A stretch of 5,412 bases of DNA from an uncultured Blautia sp. (GCA_934426285.1 CAKRYE010000098.1:1-5412), one strand, 5' to 3'. Shown: positions 1 to 5,412, numbered from the stretch's first letter. Numbers and translations are program-made. The notes: generated by a model not told the origin, from the sequence alone.

Positions 1-47
1 GTTAATACCGCGAAATATTTAAGTTCTGTTTTTGTATATTTATAACA

Positions 48-94
48 ACAAAAAAGCTTGCAAGAAAATCATCTTTTGGATTCCCTGCAAGCTT
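48..94 (-). terminator. Intrinsic terminator closing the alpha-galactosidase/LacI unit
   Basis: On the minus strand AAGCTTGCA (94-86) pairs perfectly with TGCAAGCTT (62-54). The inner bases GGGAA and TTTTCT can add about five more pairs, including G-U wobbles, leaving a short loop. A run of six T follows the stem top (55-50), then GTTGTT. The T run exists only in the minus direction, so the element is directional. It starts about 77 bases after the stop codon of the regulator gene and nothing else lies between. Confidence 0.9.
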
Positions 95-170
95 CCATTA
101 TTAACATTTAATTTCTAATTGCTTATTTTTTTGCATTTTATATTTCTATATTTAATTTTATATTTGTTTT

Positions 171-1190
171 TTAATTTCCTATATCTCTTTTTCGTACACT
201 TTCCTTTTCCACAATCTTTCCTGAAACAATACTTAAACCTCGTCCTGAATCTGGATTCTTAATCTGTTTCAGCGCCTTTTCCAGTGCTACTTTTACCATT
301 ACCTGAGTATTTACCTCGTAACTGGTGATATTTTTAGCCGTAAAGCCAGGATACAGGTAATTATCGAAACCGACTACAGAAATATCCTCCGGTACACGAT
401 ACCCTTGTTTTTCCAGTTCCTGGATTAGCATTCCGGCAGCAAGGTCACAATTGCATACAAATGCTTCCGGCATATGCTGTGGCAGCTTAATATCCATAGA
501 ACCTTTTTCATCACGATCTTCGATCAGCCATTCCTCCGGAAGAGCCTGCCCATGTTCTAACTGTGCTTTATAAAAACCACAGTAACGATCCATGATACTG
601 CTAGTGGCATGAATAGAACCAACATAGGCCATCTTCGTAAACCCCTGTTCAAACAGATATCCCGTCATCAGATACATTCCATAAAAATTATCCGCAATAA
701 CTGCATCTTTAGCCAGTTCTTTGTCATAAAAATCCAGAAATATCACCGGCATATCTGTATGTTTCTTCATAAAATGAATATATTCCCTGCTGATTTCCCC
801 CATTACGATCAGAGCATCCACAGTATGTTCTTCCTGAATTCTCGGAAGGATGAAATTCTCCTCCATATCCTGCTTCAGTATTTCCACTGCAGCCATGCAA
901 TTCTTATCAGTAGCAACCAAAGCAAGCTCCTGATACATTTTCCAGTAAAAAGTAGTATATGCAGCCAGATATTTTTCAGAAATAATCACTCCGATATTTC
1001 GCAGACCGCCTTTGTTGCGTTCACGCTTGGCTGCTGCGGTCATCTGATGATAACCCAGCTCATCTGCCACCTTTTGGATTTTCTCCCGCATCTCATCACT
1101 GACGCCCTTATTACCGGTCAGAGCGTTGTGAACAGTTACTGTACTGACTCCTACCTTTGCGGCAATATCAGCCATTCTTACTTTTCCCAT
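171..1190 (-). CDS. LacI/GalR-family transcriptional regulator, probable local regulator of the alpha-galactosidase
   Basis: This 339-residue protein has standard LacI-family length and layout: an N-terminal helix-turn-helix (about residues 5-24, DIAAKVGVSTVTVHNALTG), a hinge (about 48-60) and a periplasmic-binding-protein-like sugar sensor (about 65-325, with GVII, DNFYG and VVGFDN motifs). Family knowledge says such proteins are dimeric cytoplasmic DNA-binding proteins that respond to a sugar or sugar phosphate. The ATG at 1190 is preceded by AAAGGA about 11 bases upstream and keeps the whole helix-turn-helix; an internal Met at residue 6 is possible but less likely. It lies 27 bases downstream of the alpha-galactosidase gene with no promoter or terminator between, so the two are probably co-transcribed and autoregulated. 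Oddities: residue 22, usually Arg, is Asn; position 56, usually the minor-groove Leu, is Arg. The effector and the repressor role are inferred, not shown. Confidence 0.93.
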   Translation of the reverse strand: MGKVRMADIAAKVGVSTVTVHNALTGNKGVSDEMREKIQKVADELGYHQMTAAAKRERNKGGLRNIGVIISEKYLAAYTTFYWKMYQELALVATDKNCMAAVEILKQDMEENFILPRIQEEHTVDALIVMGEISREYIHFMKKHTDMPVIFLDFYDKELAKDAVIADNFYGMYLMTGYLFEQGFTKMAYVGSIHATSSIMDRYCGFYKAQLEHGQALPEEWLIEDRDEKGSMDIKLPQHMPEAFVCNCDLAAGMLIQELEKQGYRVPEDISVVGFDNYLYPGFTAKNITSYEVNTQVMVKVALEKALKQIKNPDSGRGLSIVSGKIVEKESVRKRDIGN

Positions 1191-1217
1191 TACATTATAT
1201 GTCCTTTCTTATCCCCT

Positions 1218-3410
1218 TTACTCAATCACTTTCACAAAATGATACAGCTTACTCTTGAAATCTCCCCAGAATCCTTTTACAAGGAATCCACACTTCATCA
1301 GCATTTCACCTGTATATTTCTCCTCTGTCCCTTCAAGTACATAAACAGCTTCCGGGTCAAATCCCTGCAGGAAGGTTCTTCTGCTGTGGGCATTGGGTGT
1401 GCCAAGTACATGTACATAGGTTACCAGAACTTCGCTCTTATCTTTGGCAGCTACTGCCCAGCAGTCATACAGATGATTTTCTCTGTAGGAAGCAATTCTG
1501 TAGTAGTCACCCTCACGTACCAGTTCATGATATTTGTGGTACATCTTTGTCTGCTCCGGGATCATCTTTCTGTCTTCTTCCGGAATCTTTGTCACATCCA
1601 GTTCGTATCCAAAGGTACCTGCCAGCGCCACATGTCCTCTTGTCTCGAAGGGCGTCACCCTGCCAACTGTATGGTTCGGGCAGTCGCTGACGTGAGCACC
1701 CATAGTAGACAGCGGATAAATCAGGGAAGTTCCTTCCTGGATCATCAGACGCTCGATGGCATCTGTGTCATCAGAACACCAAATCTGTGGACTATAGTAT
1801 AACATACCCGGGTCGAAACGTGCACCACCTCCGGAGCAGTTTTCTAGAAGAAGATCAGGAAATTCTGTAACCAGTCTCTCCTGCAGTGCATAAACCCCCA
1901 GAACATAACGATGGAAAAGTTCCTGCTGCTCTTCCGCTCCCAGATAAGTGCTTCCCAGGTCACTTAACTGACGGTTCATGTCCCATTTCACATAAACAAT
2001 ATTTGCACTTCTTAAGATAGAAGCCACGCTCTCATATACATAATCCAGCACTTCCTGTCTGGAAAGATCAAGGACGTACTGCTGTCTGCTCTGTGTTGCT
2101 TCTCTTCCCGGAATCTGGATTGCCCATTCCGGATGTGCTCTGTAAAGATCAGAGTTGGGAGAGATCATCTCCGGCTCAAACCAGATACCAAACTCAAGAC
2201 CGATCTTGTTTACTTCATCTACCAGATGTTTCAGTCCGCCTGTGATCTTGTCTGTGTTAACTTTCCAGTCACCAAGAGAACAATTATCGCTGTTTCTCAC
2301 GCCAAACCAGCCGTCATCCATAACCAGCATCTCAATACCGCAGGACTTCGCTTCTCTTGCGATATCTAACAGTTTATCAGTGTTAAAATCAAAGTAGGTG
2401 GCTTCCCAGTTGTTGATCAGGATTGGTCTCTTCTTATGAAGATATTTGCTTCTGATCATATGGTTTCTGTAGAAATCATGATAGCTTCTGGTCATTTCTC
2501 CCAGACCTTCATGGGAATAAGTCATAACAACTTCCGGCGCCTGAAATTCTTCTCCTGCTTTCAGGATCCAGCCGAATTCTTCTTTGTTGATACCCATGAC
2601 TGTACGAACAGAATCAAACTGGTTTAACTCTGCCTGTCCGATAAAGTTTCCGGAATATACGAAATGCATTCCGTAAACTTTGCCCTGCTGCTGAGTGGTT
2701 CCCGGTGTTACCAGAGCTAAGAACGGATGCTCCTGATGACTGGATTCTCCCTTTGTGGAAGATACCATCTGTTTTCCGTAACGGAGCGGTCCCTGCTGAA
2801 TATGGCGTTCTCTCGCCCAGGAGCCATGAAGTGTCAGCATCTCGAAGTTCTCGTTGTCCATATCCAGACAGGCGCTGTAGATTTTCTCAATTTTAAGCTT
2901 CTGATCGCCCTTATTAATTAATTTCACGCTTCTGGTGATCACATTCTCTTTTTCAAATACAGAATAGCTTAACACTGCCTGCAGTCCCAGAATCTTATCT
3001 TCACAGAGGATATCCAGAGTCTGTACTTCTTCCTCCGTGCCGAAGGATGCAGGAAGTCCTTTCAGTGCTTTTTTGCCATTGTAGATTTCGTGGGAAACAT
3101 AGTGGATCTCGCATCCCATCTGCCCTGCTTCATTGCGCACATTCAGGCAGCTCTCACGGTAATCTCCGATACCTCCTGTGGGGTATTCCATAGGAAAACT
3201 GTCCAAAAAAGAAGATTTCTCTCTCTTGTTTACAGATGGTGTATACGGCGGCTCCTCCATACGCAGCATGTAATTCTCTGCTGCTTTATATAACCGGTCT
3301 CCGTAATAAATATGTCCCAGATATCCTTCCGGAGTTAATCCCATTAAGTAAGTACTTTTTTCCGTATCCAGACGGAAGATTTTCTTGTCTTCATTAAACT
3401 GAACAGCCAT
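1218..3410 (-). CDS. aga: Alpha-galactosidase, glycoside hydrolase family 36
   Basis: This 730-residue protein matches the usual length of tetrameric bacterial GH36 alpha-galactosidases. These enzymes release galactose from alpha-1,6-galactosides such as melibiose, raffinose and stachyose by a retaining mechanism. Visible parts are an N-terminal beta-sandwich (about 1-325), a TIM-barrel catalytic domain (about 326-620) and a C-terminal beta domain. Motifs in order are NNWEATYFDF (from residue 333), DDGWFG (from 365), KWDMNR with the expected nucleophile Asp477, CSGGGARFD (from 525) and CSDDTDA with the expected acid/base Asp547. Catalytic roles are assigned by analogy with the family. There is no signal peptide, so it should act in the cytoplasm on imported oligosaccharides. 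The ATG at 3410 has AAAGGAG five bases upstream. It is first in a two-gene unit with the LacI-type regulator, driven by the promoter at 3491-3519. No truncation or missing catalytic residue is seen. Confidence 0.97.
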   Translation of the reverse strand: MAVQFNEDKKIFRLDTEKSTYLMGLTPEGYLGHIYYGDRLYKAAENYMLRMEEPPYTPSVNKREKSSFLDSFPMEYPTGGIGDYRESCLNVRNEAGQMGCEIHYVSHEIYNGKKALKGLPASFGTEEEVQTLDILCEDKILGLQAVLSYSVFEKENVITRSVKLINKGDQKLKIEKIYSACLDMDNENFEMLTLHGSWARERHIQQGPLRYGKQMVSSTKGESSHQEHPFLALVTPGTTQQQGKVYGMHFVYSGNFIGQAELNQFDSVRTVMGINKEEFGWILKAGEEFQAPEVVMTYSHEGLGEMTRSYHDFYRNHMIRSKYLHKKRPILINNWEATYFDFNTDKLLDIAREAKSCGIEMLVMDDGWFGVRNSDNCSLGDWKVNTDKITGGLKHLVDEVNKIGLEFGIWFEPEMISPNSDLYRAHPEWAIQIPGREATQSRQQYVLDLSRQEVLDYVYESVASILRSANIVYVKWDMNRQLSDLGSTYLGAEEQQELFHRYVLGVYALQERLVTEFPDLLLENCSGGGARFDPGMLYYSPQIWCSDDTDAIERLMIQEGTSLIYPLSTMGAHVSDCPNHTVGRVTPFETRGHVALAGTFGYELDVTKIPEEDRKMIPEQTKMYHKYHELVREGDYYRIASYRENHLYDCWAVAAKDKSEVLVTYVHVLGTPNAHSRRTFLQGFDPEAVYVLEGTEEKYTGEMLMKCGFLVKGFWGDFKSKLYHFVKVIE

Positions 3411-3490
3411 TTCTGCTCCTTTCTGTCATGCACCTGCTGTACGTATCATCTCCACAATACTTCCCTGTGCAGGTTCTTGTCTTTGGTTTT

Positions 3491-3519
3491 AGTATACTTA
3501 ATAATTAATTTACAGTCAA
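3491..3519 (-). promoter_or_regulatory. Sigma-A promoter of the alpha-galactosidase/LacI unit
   Basis: On the minus strand TTGACT (3519-3514) and TATACT (3496-3491) are separated by exactly 17 bases; each hexamer differs from consensus at one position. Transcription should start near 3484, giving a leader of roughly 75 bases. Such a strong core promoter implies that control comes from a repressor, and a palindrome overlaps its -35 end. I saw no catabolite-response (cre) consensus. Confidence 0.87.
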
Positions 3520-3535
3520 CTTAATTATTTAAGTT
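3518..3535. promoter_or_regulatory. Candidate operator palindrome overlapping the -35 box
   Basis: AACTTAA (3518-3524) and TTAAGTT (3529-3535) are perfect inverted arms around the four bases TTAT. The left arm overlaps the -35 hexamer (3514-3519), a position where a bound protein would block polymerase. A related sequence, ACTTAATAATTAA, starts at 3496 and covers the -10/spacer; it matches the ACTTAATTATTTAA starting at 3519 in 12 of 14 positions, 23 bases apart. The downstream LacI-family protein is the obvious candidate binder. The site lacks the central CpG typical of many LacI-family operators. Binding is inferred only. Confidence 0.5.
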
Positions 3536-3568
3536 CTACAAACTCACCAAAAGAGGAGGGGAAAAACT

Positions 3569-3669
3569 GACAGATAGAACAAAATAAAAAACTTCTTTTC
3601 GAAAACTCATGATTGATTTCCAAAAAGAAGTTTTGCTTTATAACATTTATAATCTTTTGTATATCTGTC
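3569..3669. repeat. Outer inverted repeat nested around the terminator hairpin
   Basis: GACAGATA (3569-3576) is the exact inverse complement of TATCTGTC (3662-3669), and ACAAAA (3579-3584) of TTTTGT (3655-3660), with a small GA/A internal loop. These 14 pairs enclose the terminator stem, making a nested fold of about 100 bases that starts 15 bases beyond the stop codon of the small gene. I see no clear target-site duplication, so a miniature transposable element is possible but unsupported. Confidence 0.4.
3581..3634 (-). terminator. Intrinsic terminator downstream of the 77-residue protein gene
   Basis: AAAACTTCTTTT (minus strand, 3634-3623) and AAAAGAAGTTTT (3599-3588) form a perfect 12-bp stem. 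Inner bases TGGAAA and TTTTCG can extend it to about 18 pairs with wobbles. The 3' arm runs into six T, then A and four more T (3591-3581). It begins 50 bases after the stop codon at 3684 and insulates the alpha-galactosidase promoter from read-through. The plus direction has only a weak T run. The stem is AT-rich, so efficiency is uncertain. Confidence 0.78.
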
Positions 3670-3683
3670 CCCTATTTCCTGCA

Positions 3684-3917
3684 TCAATTACAATTACAGT
3701 TACAATCAATTTCCCATTCCTTTTTACATTCCTCCAGAGAGTATTCTTCCTCTTTTTCCGGATCTGTATCATTCAGATATTCTTCATAAAGCTTTCGACA
3801 ATACTCATCATCTGAATCTTCATCTGCAGTAATTCCCTGAACATAAGCTAATACATATCCAAGTTTATATTCCGGCACATAATCAAGCAACTGTATAATT
3901 TTATCCTTTTCAGACAT
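3684..3917 (-). CDS. Small acidic protein of unknown function, possibly antitoxin-like
   Basis: The protein has 77 residues with a very acidic middle and C-terminal half (TADEDSDDEYC, NDTDPEKEEEYSLEECKKEW). The N-terminal part (KIIQLLDYVPEYKLGYVLAYVQG) looks helical and resembles small orphan proteins common in Clostridia that are sometimes labelled antitoxin-like; I recall this resemblance and cannot verify it here. No toxin gene is adjacent, so the role is open. The ATG at 3917 is well supported by GGAGGT eight bases upstream. It has its own promoter (3961-3989) and terminator (3581-3634), so it is monocistronic. There is no signal peptide or membrane segment. The last seven residues are DCNCNCN, an alternating Cys-Asn tail (Cys72, 74, 76) encoded by a hexanucleotide tandem repeat; it looks like an added extension after the Trp68 region. 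Confidence 0.85.
   Translation of the reverse strand: MSEKDKIIQLLDYVPEYKLGYVLAYVQGITADEDSDDEYCRKLYEEYLNDTDPEKEEEYSLEECKKEWEIDCNCNCN
3687..3704. repeat. Hexanucleotide tandem repeat encoding the Cys-Asn tail
   Basis: On the minus strand TGTAAC, TGTAAT and TGTAAT stand in tandem directly before the TGA stop. Each unit encodes Cys-Asn, so gain or loss of a unit by slippage would keep the frame and change tail length by two residues. Confidence 0.75.
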
Positions 3918-3960
3918 AATATAACACCTCCATTGCTTTTGCTAAACACTGTTTTTATAT

Positions 3961-3989
3961 ATTATATCCTCTCATTGCAAAAACTTCAA
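3961..3989 (-). promoter_or_regulatory. Sigma-A promoter of the 77-residue protein gene
   Basis: On the minus strand TTGAAG (3989-3984) and a perfect TATAAT (3966-3961) are separated by 17 bases. The predicted start is near 3954, giving a leader of about 37 bases that ends in the GGAGGT ribosome site. The promoter sits immediately downstream of the candidate structured RNA, so the small gene need not depend on transcription through that element. Confidence 0.75.
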
Positions 3990-3996
3990 ATAAGAA

Positions 3997-4237
3997 ATGT
4001 AGGTTTTTTAATTCAATACTATACAAAAAAGAACACATAAGATATACTTTATCTATAGAATTATTGAAGTAGAGACTGTGCTGCTACGCACCCCTTGGGT
4101 CAAAAGAAATGTGGGAAAGGGCACACCCACCGATAATTCTTTGGTTTAGCAAATACAACTTACCGGATACCACTTGTCCTCAAGAGCATTTCGATTTATT
4201 AGTTTTATATCTGTGTTTCTTCTTTCCTAACCTACAT
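3997..4237 (-). ncRNA. Candidate structured noncoding RNA, family not identified
   Basis: The gap between the phosphoesterase and the small gene is organised as a long interrupted stem around a GC-richer core. Outer arms are ATGTAGGTT (3997-4005) and AACCTACAT (4229-4237). A second stem joins 4025-4046 with 4206-4225: about 18 pairs with small bulges, including AACACA/TGTGTT and GATATA/TATATC. An inner stem joins 4057-4066 with 4131-4140 (AGAATTAT/ATAATTCT plus two pairs). Inside are hairpins GTGC/GCAC (4078-4091) and GTGGG/CCCAC (4111-4130); CTTG/CAAG (4173-4184) lies on the 3' side. Minus strand is preferred because six T (4030-4025) follow the second stem there and all neighbours read that way, but no strong promoter is seen on either strand. 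Length and architecture recall 6S-like RNA, yet I see no diagnostic motif. It could instead be a 3' UTR structure or a palindromic element. Confidence 0.42.
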
Positions 4238-4251
4238 GTTTTGTCTTCAGT

Positions 4252-4710
4252 TTACTTTTCCGGAATCATAGCAATTCTTTCCCACTGATAGGTTCCATTA
4301 TCGACTGTCATTACTGCCATGGTGACTTCCTGGTCGAAGCGTCTGGGGCCGCAGCTTCCCGGGTTTAGCCATAGACGGTTGTCTATCATCTTTTCGAAGT
4401 ATTTATGGGTGTGTCCAAAGATGACTACCTGTGTGTCTTTTAAATCCCAGTCTACGTCTTTTTTATTGTGGGTCATGAAGAATTTTACTCCTTCTATGGT
4501 GAAGTGTAAGGTTTTCGCAATTCCTTCTGCCCAGTCCTTGTCGTTATTTCCGCAGACTACATAGATGGAGCCCATCATACGAAGTGTATCCAAAATTTCC
4601 GGCTTGTTTACGTCACCTGCGTGGATAATACAGTCACAACCCTTTAAAATTTCCAGTATTTCCGGTCTGAGCAGACCATGAGTGTCTGAGATAATTCCTA
4701 TTTTCTTCAT
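4252..4710 (-). CDS. YfcE/MJ0936-type metallophosphoesterase
   Basis: This is a 152-residue calcineurin-like phosphoesterase of the small YfcE/MJ0936/VPS29-like class, close to the usual family length. The two-metal site is complete: SDTHG (Asp9, His11), HAGD (Asp33), GNND (Asn55), THN (His81) and GHTH (His100, His102), followed by the family signature LNPGSCGPRR. Family members hydrolyse phosphodiester model substrates with Mn or Ni; the natural substrate is generally unknown, so none is named here. The ATG at 4710 is chosen because GAGGA lies eight bases upstream and the motif-bearing first strand begins at once; a TTG six codons earlier has no comparable site. It is cytoplasmic, without signal peptide. 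It follows the endonuclease Q-like gene by 139 bases with no clear terminator between, so partial co-transcription is possible. No hairpin with a T run immediately follows its stop. Confidence 0.93.
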   Translation of the reverse strand: MKKIGIISDTHGLLRPEILEILKGCDCIIHAGDVNKPEILDTLRMMGSIYVVCGNNDKDWAEGIAKTLHFTIEGVKFFMTHNKKDVDWDLKDTQVVIFGHTHKYFEKMIDNRLWLNPGSCGPRRFDQEVTMAVMTVDNGTYQWERIAMIPEK

Positions 4711-4755
4711 ATATCTTTTCCTCGCCAATCATTCTCTACGAACAGATTACTAACC

Positions 4756-4795
4756 CCAAAATAAATCACATTTAATTTTTCCAAAATATTTCACA
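4756..4795. repeat. Imperfect 15-base direct repeat in the phosphoesterase upstream region
   Basis: CCAAAATAAATCACA (4756-4770) and CCAAAATATTTCACA (4781-4795) match in 13 of 15 positions and start 25 bases apart. They lie between the possible -10 box at 4809-4814 and the phosphoesterase start, so a bound protein could act as a roadblock. Regulatory meaning is speculative. Confidence 0.4.
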
Positions 4796-4808
4796 GATTT
4801 TATATATG

Positions 4809-4814
4809 ATTATA
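4809..4814 (-). promoter_or_regulatory. Possible -10 box upstream of the phosphoesterase gene
   Basis: A perfect TATAAT stands on the minus strand (4814-4809) in the gap between the two genes. No good -35 hexamer is seen 16-18 bases upstream, and the surrounding DNA is so AT-rich that a chance match is quite possible. If used, transcription would start near 4802 with a leader of about 90 bases. Confidence 0.35.
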
Positions 4815-4849
4815 TGCAATTCATTTTTTAGATTTCATTAATTTCATGT

Positions 4850-5412
4850 TTAATTTTCATCAAACAGTTGTATCTTTCCATATTCACCATCATACCCCGG
4901 AATTCTTTTCACTTTTCCGGTTCTTACATTCTCAATTCCTTCTGCAATCCGTTCTCCTGCGCAGGATTCAATATCTTCTGACGGTACATTTCGCAGAATG
5001 TCAAATTCTGTTCCCAGTGTCTGCAGCATTTTCTCAAAACACCCCTGCACTTTCTTACTTGCAGTGGAATAGCCCATACATGCAGATATTACTTCCGGCA
5101 GAGGCACAAGGCTTTCATATTTCTTACCATCTTCTTTCACAAAACCTTCCGCTCTGTCTGCAAGCTGTTCTACTCTGTGATCTACGCCCATAGTCAGTTT
5201 CTTTCCGCAGACAGGACAGATTCCACCCAGACGCTCTGCCTCCATAGGGCTTAATGATACACCGCATTTTCTGTGACCATCGAAATGGTATTTCCCCTCT
5301 TCAGGAAAAAATTCTACTGTTCCTTCCAGCCCTTGGCCAGTCTGGATTGCCTGATAAAGTCCTTCATAGGAACAGTCAATATCCAACAGATTCGCCTCAC
5401 GTCCCAGCTTAG
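4850..5412 (-). CDS. Endonuclease Q-like PHP-domain protein, C-terminal part (5' end outside window)
   Basis: The frame is open to the right edge: 186 residues are visible and the first ones, KLGREAN, are the typical end of the PHP metallohydrolase domain in this family, so the true start lies beyond the window and about half the usual roughly 400 residues is missing. A TTG at 5386 is an internal Leu codon, not the start. After the PHP end come TVEFFPEEGKYHFDGH, a zinc site HRKC (5275-5264) with CPVC (5218-5207), the HRVEQLADR segment and a C-terminal region ending GYDGEYGKIQLF, all characteristic of the family. Endonuclease Q enzymes of archaea and some Bacillales nick DNA 5' of deaminated bases and abasic sites; activity here is inferred from similarity. 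Older annotations call such proteins UvrD-like or PHP-domain hypothetical. The stop at 4850 is followed by AT-rich DNA without an evident intrinsic terminator. Confidence 0.86.
   Translation of the reverse strand, partial: KLGREANLLDIDCSYEGLYQAIQTGQGLEGTVEFFPEEGKYHFDGHRKCGVSLSPMEAERLGGICPVCGKKLTMGVDHRVEQLADRAEGFVKEDGKKYESLVPLPEVISACMGYSTASKKVQGCFEKMLQTLGTEFDILRNVPSEDIESCAGERIAEGIENVRTGKVKRIPGYDGEYGKIQLFDEN

Noticed and set aside
95..170. AT-rich stretch after the regulator stop, considered for a small gene
   Set aside because: No open frame with a start and ribosome site; it is 3' untranslated sequence leading to the terminator.
609..1802. Long open frame of 397 codons on the plus strand
   Set aside because: It runs antisense across the end of the alpha-galactosidase and most of the regulator, both of which have clear family motifs. 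Its translation is rich in His, Ile, Leu and Ser with no recognisable domain and no ribosome site.
3432..3474. ACCTGC/GCAGGT inverted repeat in the alpha-galactosidase leader, considered as riboswitch or attenuator
   Set aside because: Only six pairs around a 31-base loop, no T run and no known riboswitch motif.
3551..3611. Purine-rich AGAGGAGGGG on the plus strand before an ATG at 3609
   Set aside because: The spacing of nearly 50 bases is far too long for a ribosome site, and the frame (3609-3815) is antisense to a well-supported small gene and its terminator.
4711..4728. Upstream TTG start adding six residues to the phosphoesterase
   Set aside because: The ATG at 4710 has a well-spaced GAGGA; the TTG has none, and the extra residues precede the conserved first strand.
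4832..4847. Short tandem ATTTCAT repeat
   Set aside because: Two seven-base copies in very AT-rich spacer; expected by composition.
5384..5386. TTG as start of the endonuclease Q-like protein
   Set aside because: The frame continues to the window edge with the conserved KLGREAN segment, so this codon is an internal Leu.

Overview
The window is AT-rich, low-GC Firmicute DNA. Protein style, codon use, strong GGAGG-type ribosome binding sites and the gene families (a 730-residue cytoplasmic GH36 alpha-galactosidase, a Clostridia-type LacI regulator, an endonuclease Q relative) suggest a gut Clostridium, most likely Lachnospiraceae. This placement is inferred from the sequence alone. All five supported genes lie on the minus strand, so the transcription order runs from high to low coordinates.

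From the right edge: 5412-4850 is the C-terminal half of an endonuclease Q-like PHP/zinc protein, cut by the window end. After a 139-base AT-rich gap (possible promoter, 15-base direct repeat) comes a YfcE/MJ0936-type metallophosphoesterase (4710-4252) with all seven expected metal ligands. Positions 4251-3990 hold no gene, but they contain the most intriguing element of the window: about 240 bases bounded by inverted repeats with a GC-richer multi-hairpin core, a candidate structured RNA. Next is a 77-residue acidic protein (3917-3684) with its own near-consensus promoter and terminator and an odd Cys-Asn tail encoded by a hexanucleotide tandem repeat.

The left two thirds is one self-contained unit. 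A near-perfect sigma-A promoter (TTGACT, 17 bases, TATACT; 3519-3491) reads into an alpha-galactosidase (3410-1218). A LacI-family regulator follows 27 bases later (1190-171), and a strong intrinsic terminator closes the unit (94-48). A near-perfect AT palindrome overlaps the -35 box and is the natural candidate operator. The likely logic is autoregulated utilisation of alpha-galactosides: the enzyme hydrolyses melibiose- or raffinose-type sugars in the cytoplasm and the co-transcribed repressor senses a sugar and controls the shared promoter. No transporter is in view. The regulator is unusual at its DNA-reading and hinge positions, which fits an operator without the usual central CpG.

I see no tRNA, rRNA, CRISPR array, insertion sequence or phage gene. 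The best candidate for something undescribed is the structured element at 3997-4237; I cannot name its family from sequence alone.
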